Below are positions 36,160-47,047 of a stretch of 64,000 bases of DNA, in pieces. The notes beneath the pieces are model-generated. The model was not told the origin of the DNA. It searched no databases and saw only the letters and a program-made list of their open reading frames with translations. Position 1 is the first letter of the stretch; each line of letters begins with the position of its first letter. Made by a program: the position numbers and the translations under genes. Origin of the DNA: Tetmemena sp. SeJ-2015 (taxonomy: Eukaryota > Ciliophora > Spirotrichea > Sporadotrichida > Oxytrichidae); contig JAJKFJ010021473.1 of NCBI GenBank assembly GCA_027382625.1, positions 62,001 to 126,000 of the forward strand. Reading direction: 5' to 3'.

Positions 36160-37615
36160 TCATTGCAAAAAACCTTGATATGAATTGATACTATAAATCA
36201 GAATTTATTTCATTTAAAACGTAAAAAGCTTTTAAAAAATATAGATACTTTATTAAAGAAAAATCTTATTTAAATCATATTCTTAGTTCGTAATATGAAC
36301 AGAGTTCTCTTCTTAACTATTGATATTGTCAAAAGCTAGAATGATAAGCTTTAATGTTGTTCCGACTCTTCTAGCTATAATACCTTACCCTTTGCCTACC
36401 TCATCTATTGGCATCTGTAGGAGAGGTTTAAATGTCTTTGACTTAGCATTGAAAAGCTCAAAGTCCACTTCTGACCTAGTGAAAATATATGGTAACTCAT
36501 CCATGCTAAAATGAGGCACTTTAATTGAGCTGTGATGAAAGTAGGGATCGTTTTCAGATTTTACAGGCGGAGTTAGGACTGTAATCTGTTGGTATGGTAT
36601 ATTTAAAATCTGTAAAATTAACGGCTAGTAAAATATTACTTTGATAGTTTGCAAGTATGTCAGAAAGCACATTATCTAGTTATTCATGAGTGGTTGCATA
36701 TCTCTGATTTACATAAACAGATGTAAAAAATAATAAAAAAGATCGAATAAGAGTCCTTGAAATAGGGTTTCTGACTAAATTAGATCTGCACTTCTCCATT
36801 GTTTTATGTTTTCAATGCTGAGTTGAATCGGTCAAACTTAACTTCCATGATTTTGATTCCATCATTGAATCCAAGCATGCTTAAAATTACTTTTAAATAA
36901 AGCAAGTACTCAACTCTATTTGCATTATCGTGTGTACTTAACTTCTTGACGCATAGAAGCTAACTCATAAAAGCTCCTACTTGTGTGTAAGTCTTGAGCA
37001 TTTTGTATCTATTGCTGATGTTAATAACATTTACTGTTCCATATTTTTCCAATAGAATCATATATGCGCCATTTCTAGCTGAAATTACTTGAGACACGTC
37101 TGACATCTCAAAAGAGTATTTAGTGTAATTCCTCTTGAAATCCTTTATCAGCACATTCTTTTCTCCCTTTAACCCGTGCACTGCTACTACTAGGTTGTTG
37201 TTAATTAGTTTCTAATTCCAACATCCATAAGGAAGTTTAATTAAAAATTAATTTACTAATCTTAGTTTATTTTAATACAAACTCTATGATTATTTTTAGC
37301 AATAAATTATTTGAATTAAAGAAGTCTTATACGTTTAATAAGCTTGTAAGATTTTGAATATATTACTATCATAAGCAAAAAAGATAGATAAATTAAAACT
37401 ATCTGCTTATAATCGTCCTATATTACTCCTATTTATCCATTCTTTAATGAAAAAATAGCGAAGAAGTAGTCATTATTCTGCACGAATAGCTTTTATCATA
37501 TCCTACTCTGAAGATTATCTGTATTATTCTCTATCTCGCTTTTAATTCTAGCTCTATATTTTTAAAGGACTGTCTTCGGTTCTTTGATTGAATGTTGTGA
37601 TTCTTTAGAGCCCAT
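36160..37615 (-). CDS. WD40-like protein
   Basis: Start ATG 37615 (MGSKESQHSIKEPKTVLQKY). Propeller-like blades include DYFFAIFSLKNGQIGVIQD, SQVISARNGAYMILLEKYGT followed by VNVINISNRYKML, GIKIMEVKFDRFNSALKTQN, and HSSIKVPHFSMDELPYIFTR with SEVDFELFNAKSKTFKPLLQ. WD signatures are weak and the family is not certain. A TGA at about 37500 lies in frame between LQSRI and QKLFVQNNDY with no gap, where Trp would suit. Segments near 37220-37400 and 36600-36720 are AT-rich and likely IESs. Stop TGA at 36160. Confidence 0.45.
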
Positions 37616-37739
37616 TTTATTTTAAATTTGTTACGTTATGTATCCTATTTTTCTAATGAAATTTTGATAGATAAGATAGTATAAATATAAATCTATAGCA
37701 AGAATCTCACCTCTATAAATTAAACGAAGGCTACTTTAT

Positions 37740-38587
37740 TCAGTTCATCTTTGGGATAGGCTGCACCCATCTATAGTTGATCATGTTATTAGTGATAAAA
37801 GGGTTTGAGGAGCCAACCCTGGTTTTGGGATTCTCTCCAACTCCCCAGTGGCTCTTTCTCAGCTCTGCTTTCTTCTCGGCATTAAGTTGCACTACAGAAG
37901 CAGTAAGAGGTCTATAGGCCAGCTTTTACTGTGACACTAAATTATAAGACTCTCCACCCACATCAAAGTGGCTACGTCTCAAATCGTTCTTCTTTTCCTA
38001 ATCCAGCTTTGCTCTCAGTTGCATGCATTTCCTTTATGATCAAAGTTGTGCATAGAGACCGAAACGTAGAGGTTAGGAATAGCATGTGAAGTTCCGAACT
38101 CAAAATGATTCCCCTTTATATTTTTGATGAATTCCTTATCAACAGTCGTTACACCCGAGGTCATGGGTCTATAAGCGAGAGTATTTTGAGAATAGAGAAC
38201 TTGAGGTTTGGGTGCTCCGTGTTATATACTGCTGCTGAAGTTCTTATTCTCGATTCCGAGTACCTTTTTGAAGCCTAGGTATTTGTTAGCGTCGGTATTC
38301 GTGCCATAAGTAGTTATGTAGAAATTATTCTTTAGTCTTGAGTCTCCCACTTCGAAGTTACTCTTTTGCGATTAAAATGCACTTCCCTGCTTTCCTATTT
38401 GCATATTCCTGCCCTGTTCATAGTTGGTAAACCTGAGTTTTTATTCTGACTATGTGATTCTTGGGTGATTTCCTAGCTGGAAATGAGTTCTCTTAGCTTC
38501 AAGTGTATCTCTGGTTCTTTTGTCGCCATGGGTATAGAAACCTATCAAGGGCATGCCTCCGTTAGCTTTTATCGCGATATCAGTCAT
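37740..38587 (-). CDS. HFxxG-repeat protein, probable ciliary microtubule-associated protein
   Basis: About 280 residues from ATG 38587 (MTDIAIKANGGMPLIGFYTH) to TGA 37740. A motif recurs: THFQLGNHP, SNFEVGDS, NHFEFGTSH, SHFDVGGES and SHWGVGENP, usually preceded by Lys/Arg helices and followed by TxxxxYxPLTxS-like stretches (LAYRPMTSG, LAYRPLTAS). This spacing of aromatic-Gly repeats is typical of ciliary microtubule-inner or surface proteins in ciliates and animals; that function is inferred from the pattern. One frame slip near 38040. No IES was found. Confidence 0.6.
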
Positions 38588-38684
38588 ATTCTTATTTTAT
38601 TTTAATTATGAATAATTTAGAACAAGTAATACAAGAGAGTGTATATAAACTCGGATCATCATGGTTTATAATAATAAAATTAAA

Positions 38685-41600
38685 TATGTCTGCTGCTGAC
38701 TAATAATAATTCACCATCACTGAGGGTGATGTCCAGAAACTCATAGAATCCAAATGGATGTAAGTTTATAAAAGACAAAGTACAAGTGTGTGTTTAATTC
38801 CTTCTATTTAGTAAACCGAAGATTGAAAGCATTGTGGAAAGCGTTTTCAAGAATGAAAACTCCATGCAAGAGAAATTGAACTCAAAAGCGCAATTGAGAC
38901 AGGCCTTCCTTTACTTGATTGACTTTCACATTTCACGAAAGGCGCCAGTCGACCTTGAGTTTCTAATTTAACTTGCACTGACTGCCAAAGAAACATTCAA
39001 CAAGCTCTATATTTCAGAATAAGAGAAGGGAAAACAACACATCCTTGATTTTGAGGGAGACTTAATTGAGATTAGAAATATGAGGCAAGCCGAGTACCTA
39101 TTGAACACAAACAAGCAGAGTCAAGATATTTAGATCAAGTCTCTTAGTACTTTGTTTAAGTAGCTCAAGCAGCACCAAATCTTGAGCGACTCTTAGCTTT
39201 TGGCCTATTTGGACGATGAATAGAGTATCGAAGATTTCTTTGGACCAAAGTTATCAAAGAAAGCATAATAAACGCTTTGCTTGATTTTATAGCAATATTA
39301 TTTTTTCATTCTAAATTTAAATGATTTTAATATATGTAAGTTACAAATCTTGTTGACACGAGTTAATGAGGCAATTCTAATTTATTTTCTTAACTAGTTA
39401 ATGAGGCGATTCTAATTTATTTTCTTATCATATGACAAGTAAATTTTCATTTTATCATGGAATAAACCTGAATTTTTTATTCCGCTTTTATAATGTTGCA
39501 TTTCACATTTTAGTCAGAATTATTATGAAGCATATACAGATAAACACAGAAGAGTGAATACAACATATTTTTACGAGCAACAAAAATTCAACCTCTTAAG
39601 AGAAGAAAATGAGGGCTGGTCTAAGCTGGCTATTGAGCTCAACTAATCAAACATTACTCATGAAAATATTCACATCGTCAAGGAGAACATTGAAACTCTG
39701 ATTGGTTACTTCAGCTTGGATCCAAACAAGGTGGTGAATGTTATTTTGGAATCCTTACTAGAACAACTTATGGAACCCCAACTATCTCACTCTTATCAAG
39801 GATCAATTTTTCAAGAACATTGAGGTTAGCAAGTTAATAGGATTCAAATTCTATGAACTTAATGTTGATGCATAGGCTGCTCCTCAATAATAGGTCAAGT
39901 AAAATCTACCTCAGAGTCTTTTCACTTTGATAGCGATTCTGATTAAAAATGAAATCATCACACTTGACAGTATTTGGCAATACCTGACTCCTCCAGGGGT
40001 CCCTTAAGATCAAGATGAAATTGACACTATTATTCAAAAGCAAATCAAGTTTGCTTAGGCTTAATACTCTAAGATGAACTAAGTATCTCTCAGCAAGGAC
40101 TCATAATCCATCTAGGAATAGGAGTTGGCAGAACTTGCTAATCATAGATCTCAAATGGTTGAGAACCTAAAGTTGAGACTCTTGGAAAGTTTCATCAGGC
40201 TAAATGAATGGGATCATGTTGATATGATGATATTCACTATCTACGAGGGCAAACTTGACTTGACTCTCAGATATAGACTGATTGAATTCATGACGGCTTA
40301 GCTCGAATGGTTTATTGAACCTATATATCAGAATTTGAGTAAATCTAAGCTCATAAAAATCATTAAAACGAGATCTTAAGGAGCTAAAGAGCAATCAGAA
40401 TCTAATGGAAACATAAGATAAGCCAAGAATGCTAAATCATTTTTACTTAATGCTTAGATCTTCTTTGATGAAGTCTTTAAAATCTTAAAACCACTCAATG
40501 TTTACATCGGCTACAATAAAATTGTGATGCTAAAATTCCTCATTGTACTCAAGAGTGTTTTCAATATGGACAGAAAGAAGAGTTTCTAAATCTTGGGAGA
40601 GATCATCATTCCCGCCTTAACCTTAGTTGAATAGAACAACGATATTTCGGAATTGATTTGGGACATCTTTTAGCATGCTCATTACTAGGATAGATATTCT
40701 TACTACCAGCAAATGCAATCAGTGACGCTTATCTCCAACTTTTAACTAATAATCAAGACCTGCTAAATCTATGAAAACATCAAGAACTGGTAAAGGAGAT
40801 TGAGCGTTGATACTGTGAAGCAGAATCAGAGACAACTAGCTAAGATAGCTTCAGGAAATACTCTAATTGTAGTGAGTACGATGCTAGTGAATTCCAAGAA
40901 TTATAGGAATATGATAGAGACTCAAATTCAGTCCATGCAATTCTTCGAAAAGCTTTAGCTGATATGGTTGCTTACTCTTTAGTGAGAATACTATCAGACT
41001 CTACTGAATAAAAGTTAGATAATGAGGCCAATTACGCAGACTGGCTCTCTAACTTGGCTGAATTTGCTGCATCCTTCTTCAAGAAATATTGCAACGTAGA
41101 TATGCAAGGGCTCTTAAATTATATCCTAGATAAAATGAGATGTGAAAATGAGTTCAATGAGACTCTTGTTCTTAAAGAAGTGATTTCTAAGATGCTTGGC
41201 TGGAGCTAGTTTAACATCAATGAGATGACTGAGCAGCAACTTTAATCATTAGCAGGTGGCATGGTGCTAAAGCTAGAACTGATGTCTTAATATGCCAATT
41301 TCAAGAGAACATAAAAGTCAAGTGATGCTCTCTAAGAACTATTCTGGGTCAAGACTAATGACAAGCCTCTTTCTCTAGCATTTAAAATGATGGCTAATTT
41401 AGCAAAGATGAGTTAACAAATAGCTAATAAAATTCCAACAGACTAAATAGTCCTAGTTAGCTCGCTCTATGACAGAATGATTTAACTTTTTATTAATGCA
41501 GTTCAACTTCATACAGTTTGTGGAGTCACTAGCCTATCTTGAAAATTTACCAAGCAGATATAATTTAACTTTAAAATTTTTCTATATCAACTACTGTTCC

Positions 41601-43669
41601 CTCCTCAACCAGAAAGAGTTCTTACTTTAAATTACAGACTCCCTCCTTAGTATGTATTCTAGATCTTGAGAGGAGGCTTGAAGAAGATTTAGCATTTGAC
41701 TGATGAAGAATTTAATTAAAAGGTTCATGAGTTCAAGAGTGTGCTAGATAACAGCTTTAGAGTAAAGAAGGAGTTAGTGACTGATGAAGTGGATCAATCC
41801 TGCGAAGTTTGGGACGAAAGAAAGTACTTGCAAGATATTGATGACGAGAAGTGGAAGGTATTGAATCCTTAGATCTATACCATTTTCTGGTATTTCATAT
41901 TTAAAGTAGTTATGTATTTATTCATTCTTGGTATCTCAACTTGCAGTCCTTATTAGTTCCTAATGATATTTACACTGACCAAATCAAGAAATTAAACTTT
42001 ACTATCGCAAAAGGTTTAGAAAGAATATTTGTGCATGTTTACAAATTACAATCGAGAAGTTGAAAAACGAGGGACAGGCTTAGCAAAAGAAAAACTAAAA
42101 AGAGATGGATAAGGAAAGGCAAACAATTCAAAGACTGATCTAAGAGCAAAGGGAGTACTAATAAAATCACCAAGAGATAGATGAATTCCTTTCCTAGAAG
42201 CTAATCTTATGCTTTGAAAAGAGCGACTCTTGTTCATCATTTGAATGGCCTACTATCTTTATTCAGTACTGCCTTCAACCAAGAATGCTTTTCTCAGCTG
42301 CTGATGCTCTATATTCAATCCAATTTATCAAGAAGCTTCATCAACATAAAGTTCCTAACTTCAATATTCTCAACACTCTAGGCTAATTGCTCAAAGGAAC
42401 TATCCCAACATTCCATTATAGTACTGAGAAGGAAAGCGAGAATTTGGGAGTATTCTTCCTCGAACTTTTCTAATTAATCGATCACTGGTAGAAAGTTGAA
42501 GTTTGGGATAAAGAATGCAAGAACTACTCTGGTTTTGCAAAGGTTATGGGTAAGTAAGAAACTATCACCATCTCTGAATACGTGAAAATTGTAGACTCAA
42601 TTCATAAGAGAGTAGCCACAAGCCTTATAGTCTGTCTCTAAATTTCAAGCAACCCCATGAAGACGAAATGTGGACTCACTATCCTGAATAAGTTGAGCAA
42701 CTTCTTCCCTAACTAGTATATCGTTGCTAAGGCCTTACAGAAGCATCTCCAGTCACTAGTTGATAGAAAATCTACTATAGACTCTATGCTCTACACTTTG
42801 GCATTTAGTTGCAATTCCAAGATGATTAAGAAGATGGAAACCATGCACAAGCCTGCTAACGTAGTTGAATAAGAGCAAAGAGAGTAACTGGAGAAAGAGA
42901 AGCTAAGAAGTGCTGCTGCGGATAGAGATAGAGAAAAGCAAGATAAAAATGAAAGAACTTCTGAGAGATACGAAGAGGAGGCAATCAAGAGCAGAGTAGA
43001 TAGATCAAGGAAAAGGAACCTGGTCATTATATTTTGTACTAAAATAATTAATTTCAAGCCAAGGATTCTAGAGTTATCACTCAAGAAACTCCTCAAGGCT
43101 CTGAATCAAGGAGGAAGATCAAAGAGCGGGAGAAAGAGTAGAGTAACTTTAGCAGCGCTCCGGGCCAAGGACAAACGCAGCAAAGTAGCTCAACTGCTTC
43201 CTCAAGATAAGGTGAGGAAAGTAAGTCCAGATTAGTTCAAGCCTCTGGGAATCAAGGCCTGAGAGATATACCACAAGGTAGTGGAAAAGCTATCTCAGCT
43301 TCTCAAATGAGGTCAAATGACCCCATTGACCACAGAGGACCTAATGATGGAAAGAGAGACAGAGATGACGGCTTTAGAGGAGGTAGAGATGGCCCATAAC
43401 AGAATTCAAACTCAAATATGAGGGATATGAGAAAGCAAAGCAAGAGTAATTTTATTAACTTGCATATTATAAAGAGTCCTCAGGTGAATAACAACTTCAA
43501 CTCAAATAAGAGAAGACTTAACGACAGATCTCCTCAAAGAGTTTAATAAATTTAAATTTAATGAGATGACGAAGGCAGATACAAAAGACCTAGAGAGGAT
43601 AATGACATAGACAGCAGAATCATCCCTAGAAGTCAGTAAAACGCCAACAACAATAATTTCAGAAAATGA
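38685..43669 (+). CDS. THOC2: THO complex subunit 2 (THOC2/THO2)
   Basis: Scaffold of the THO complex, which couples transcription to mRNA export in the nucleus. The key match is FYEQQKFNLLREENEGWSKL followed by ETLIGYFSLDPNKVVNVILE, almost identical to the THO2 N-terminal signature. Later: WQRRLSVDTVKQNQRQLAKI and VVSTMLVNSKNYRNMIETQI, LSNLAEFAASFFKKYCNVD, then VWDERKYLQDIDDEKWKVLN with QIYTIFWYF. The C-terminus is charged (REQLEKEKLRSAAADRDREK), as in the family. ATG 38685 (MSAADQQQFTITEGDV); intron 38760-38811 joins SKW to IKPKIESIVE. The segment 39270-39525 is open in frame but unlike protein and holds a 35-nt direct repeat. Other interruptions: about 41520-41590, 41880-41960 and 43030. 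Stop TGA 43667. Confidence 0.85.
38760..38811 (+). other. Intron 1 of THOC2
   Basis: GTAAGTTTATA ... CTATTTAG, 52 nt. Joining gives SKWIKPKIESIVE in frame. Confidence 0.8.
39361..39427 (+). repeat. 35-nt direct tandem repeat inside the THOC2 interruption
   Basis: AGTTAATGAGGC-A-TTCTAATT at 39361 recurs at 39396 with a single A/G difference over 32 nt. It lies inside a probable intron or IES between N-terminal exon blocks. Confidence 0.8.
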
Positions 43670-44041
43670 ATCAAACAAGAAAGTTAACTTAATTAATTTA
43701 ATCAAACTCGATACTTTACTTCTAAAAGGAATATTGAATTCCAAGGTTTAAATTTAAATTAAAATATAAAATAAAACTTATTGGAAGGAAGGACATTTTT
43801 ATCAGGAAAAGCCTTCCACTTAGAAATGCTGATACTCTTAAAGTTGAAAAAAAATTTGATTATAAATTAAAATTTATCTCATGTAATCTTTTCCCCGACA
43901 GCTACACAATTTATTCAACCTCGAATTGATGTGGATTTTTTTATGTAGTAAACTTAAAAAGCAGTGATATGTTATTTTCTTATTTTTTTCATTCCCCAAT
44001 AATTTAAACTGTTTTAAATTTGATTTAAAATATAAATTTCA
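43670..44041. other. AT-rich spacer
   Basis: No gene-like frame, fold or repeat seen. Confidence 0.5.
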
Positions 44042-44464
44042 ATGTCTTAATCAAACTTTGAAGCTGAAATTTGTTCTCCTCAACCTAATGAATCCTAGTT
44101 GGGTAATCTTTAGAATAGCACCCCTCACTAAACCTTTTCAGCAGATTAGCCCTAAACATCTATAAATTCTCAAAGATCAAGCAATGATTAGGATGGTGAG
44201 CCCTGGACATAGAATGAACACTTATCACCTTCCGGCTATGAGCAAAGTATCAGTGTTTCAGATCCCAACACAATCGTCTCTGTGATATTAGATGTTACAT
44301 CTGAGATGCCAGTGGATGCGAATTTAGAGCACTGCGTTCTAAGATATATAGAGAAGAGAAAGCAGGAGATAGATTAGATTCAAATCACTTTCAATCAGCA
44401 GTATCTCAAAAAGCTTGACGCTCTTAGGAACTACATCAATAGAGGTCCCGCATTTTCTGTTTGA
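44042..44464 (+). CDS. Small intact protein of unknown function
   Basis: One uninterrupted frame of 140 residues from ATG 44042 (MSQSNFEAEICSPQPNESQL) to TGA 44462. Twelve or so TAA/TAG Gln codons fall in it. The first half is Ser/Gln/Pro-rich; the second is more ordered, with VSVILDVTSEMPVDANLEHC and a helix (LRYIEKRKQEIDQIQITFNQ) that ends LRNYINRGPAFSV. No family recognised. No intron or IES. Confidence 0.6.
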
Positions 44465-44533
44465 CACTTTTTGTGAAATGAAATTAGTTAACTATTGGAT
44501 TAAAACTTAAATTTATTTTATAATGCTAGTATA

Positions 44534-45400
44534 AAACTTCATGACTCTAACAACCACATAATCCGGAAATGATCTTTTTAAGGCTTAATTTTTAAATGCT
44601 TCAGAATGTGTTGCATTTGGGGAAAGAAGACTCCAATTGAATAATAATTACGAGGTGACCAAGTCCTCTCTAAGATCTCACAGAGACTTTCTAGATAGCT
44701 TTTCCCAAATGAATACAACTTAATAACTCTTTTTAGTGGTCCTTTTTTCTTTCCATCTACATCGTTCAATTCCGAATACAATCTGAGAGCTCAGGTGACT
44801 GTGTGTCTTTGGACAGTGTCTACATTCAAAATTATAATCATTTATAGATAGCTATTCAAGTGATAGTATTTGCAGGAGTGAACACTCTGTGGTATGTTCA
44901 ACTCTCTCGCCTAGAATATGCATCTGATCAATATATTTAATTAGTTTTAAGTCTAAGTACATGACTTTCACAGCAGTAGATATCGCAGCATAACTGATCT
45001 CAGTCATCGTATCCCTCTACTTCTCAATTGTCCGATATAATGACGCAGTCAAGCAGCAGTGCTTTGATGATAACTAGGCAGTATTCATCCAAATTTTCAT
45101 CGTTATTGGGATAAACGCAGTTATTTTAGCTACCTAAGTTACAGCCATAGTCACTCTCAGTATTATGCTTTTGACTCAGCCTAAGAAGTTCTTTTACTTC
45201 AGGGAGGAAAAAGATGTCAAAATTAGATTATGAAAATTCCTTTTATCATTCTTATTTCCCTTCATTTGTTTCATAGAGAAAAGGAATAGGGATTAGATCT
45301 GATAGAGGATGTCAATGGACTCAAAATTAATTATTGTAAAGATCTTGGGACTGGAGTATAGACACCAAGCCTGATTATCAATTTTTTATTCTATAGAAAT
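44534..45400. CDS. Coding region of uncertain strand
   Basis: Both strands give protein-like frames. Plus: about 44810-44965 (IAIQVIVFAGVNTLWYVQLS) and 44967-45233 (MTFTAVDIAAQLISVIVSLY, then VFIQIFIVIGINAVILATQV), which would make a four-span membrane protein ending at TGA 45231. Minus: 44534-44796 (SELNDVDGKKKGPLKRVIKL, then LESLCEILERTWSPRNYYSI) preceded by about 44770-45000 (DTMTEISYAAISTAVKVMYL, then NFECRHCPKTHSHLSS). The minus C-terminal block looks the most real, but its neighbour needs two frame changes. I cannot decide; reverse-complement shadows between hydrophobic and Asn/Lys-rich codons are common in this code. Confidence 0.35.
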
Positions 45401-45536
45401 CTCATCATTAGCTTTTTCATCCTTTCAAAAAATAACTTTAATAAATAAAAAACTTAAAAATATTTATTTTTGCATCTGATCAAGAATGGTCTAAGCAACT
45501 AAATTTCGATTGTAAAGAATTAAAAGTAAATGTAAA

Positions 45537-47040
45537 TCATAGCTCTGATTTTGCTTATTCGTTATTGGAAGGAGCCTTATTCTCTACTTAAACTGGTTTG
45601 AATTTAATGCCTTCCTTCTCTAAGAAGTCTTTCGCAATTTTTAAAGGCTTTACTGCATTTGCCTTTAGGAATTTGTAACGCTCTAAAAGTCTAAAGTTTG
45701 CTTTGATGGGTATTTGACTTTAAATTCCTCTGACTTTTCTTTAGCAGGGAACAAATAGAAAAAGTGAATGCATATTAAAAAAAGATAGACTACTGGAAGC
45801 TCGTTATCCTAAAGCAAAAGAAGATAAAGCAAAATTAATTCTTACATCAATTTCTCCATTCATGCCCTCACTATACACATCATAGGAAATTGCAACGACA
45901 GTTTTAACTTTGGCTTATCTTAGTTTCAAGGAAATCAGATCAAAATCGTAAGCCTTGCTATGGGATCTATAATATGTCAAGACATTTAAAAATTTACTTC
46001 TTCCACTTAGGATGAGTTTTATCAGAGGTGTAAACATAAACTAGCACATCGTGATCTGGTGAAGTTACAGTCTCTCTGAACTATCTACTTGTGGAAACTC
46101 TCACGTTGCTTAATCGCTCTTATATTTCCCAGTCCTTATTCTGCAATCTCTCGTACTAGTAATCTCTAGGCATGGATAATCTTCCCTTTTAGAAGTCTTC
46201 AATATGATCATTCAGCATCTTCTCAACGGCGTCTGAGTTTCCCCATTTAACTGACATATCGATTGGGAAATAATTATTCTTAGGGGTAACCATAGTGAAA
46301 GCTGGCAAGTGGCTCCATCTTATTCCAGTGTCCGCTTTCTTATTTACGTATTCATTTTTCTCAACCCAGAAAAAATGAGTACGGCCAGTAGTGTAGAAAG
46401 GAGCTATCCTTTAGAGAACATTAAAAGCAACTTTTGAATCAGCCACTAATGTGGATCGCTCTATCTATGTAAAATGCCTCTACCTTCATCTAGCATCTTT
46501 GAAATGACTTCTCCCTCTCTTGTTAATTCTTCTCCATAGCGGCTCAAGGACATTTTATTCATCCAATATAGAATTTCTGTATCATCTTTCTCAACATCAT
46601 AAAAATGATATTGTCCATTTTCTCTTTCTAGGACAATTCACGATATGAGAAAAAGCCAATGACGCGTGTCTTTTTTGCCATTCTCTGGTAGTAATCACCT
46701 TAGGGCTCGTATTTATTCATGTAAAACTTAGAATTCTCTTCATAATCCTTAGAAAGATCCAAAAATCTTATTTATAATAATCACTCTTAAGGGGTACGAC
46801 TGGATATAGGACTCTATTGATTTAGTGTTGTTTTATTAAGAATGCATCATACAGTTCTCATAAGGATAATACTCACCATTTCTATACTTAATTAACTAAC
46901 TGTATATTACTTGTAAACGAGAATCCTGGGACTGTTTCAAAAGCTTCTCTATCTTTCTGAGTCAAGTTAACCTTTTGAAATAAGTCCAACCTGGCTACCT
47001 TTATTCTTTTTCCCTAAAGAGATTAAACTTTCTTGAGCAT
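45537..47040 (-). CDS. PDI-like protein with thioredoxin folds, active-site CxxC missing
   Basis: Starts at ATG 47040 (MLKKVQSLQGKRIKVARLDL). Thioredoxin-type segments follow: KKTRVIGFFSYRELS, NGQYHFYDVEKDDTEILYWM, then DSKVAFNVLQRIAPFYTTGR with FFWVEKNEYVNKKADTGIRW and HLPAFTMVTPKNNYFPIDMS (a b-type domain), and finally DVLVYVYTSDKTHPKWKKFL, where PDIs have a WCGHCK active site. Here that place reads SDKTHPK, so it is probably a non-catalytic chaperone-like member of the ER. The end is TGA at 45537. Interruptions near 46640-46800, 45930-45990 and 45750-45850. The 5' end is 7 bp from the divergent TTLL gene. Confidence 0.6.
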
Positions 47041-47047
47041 TTTAAAT

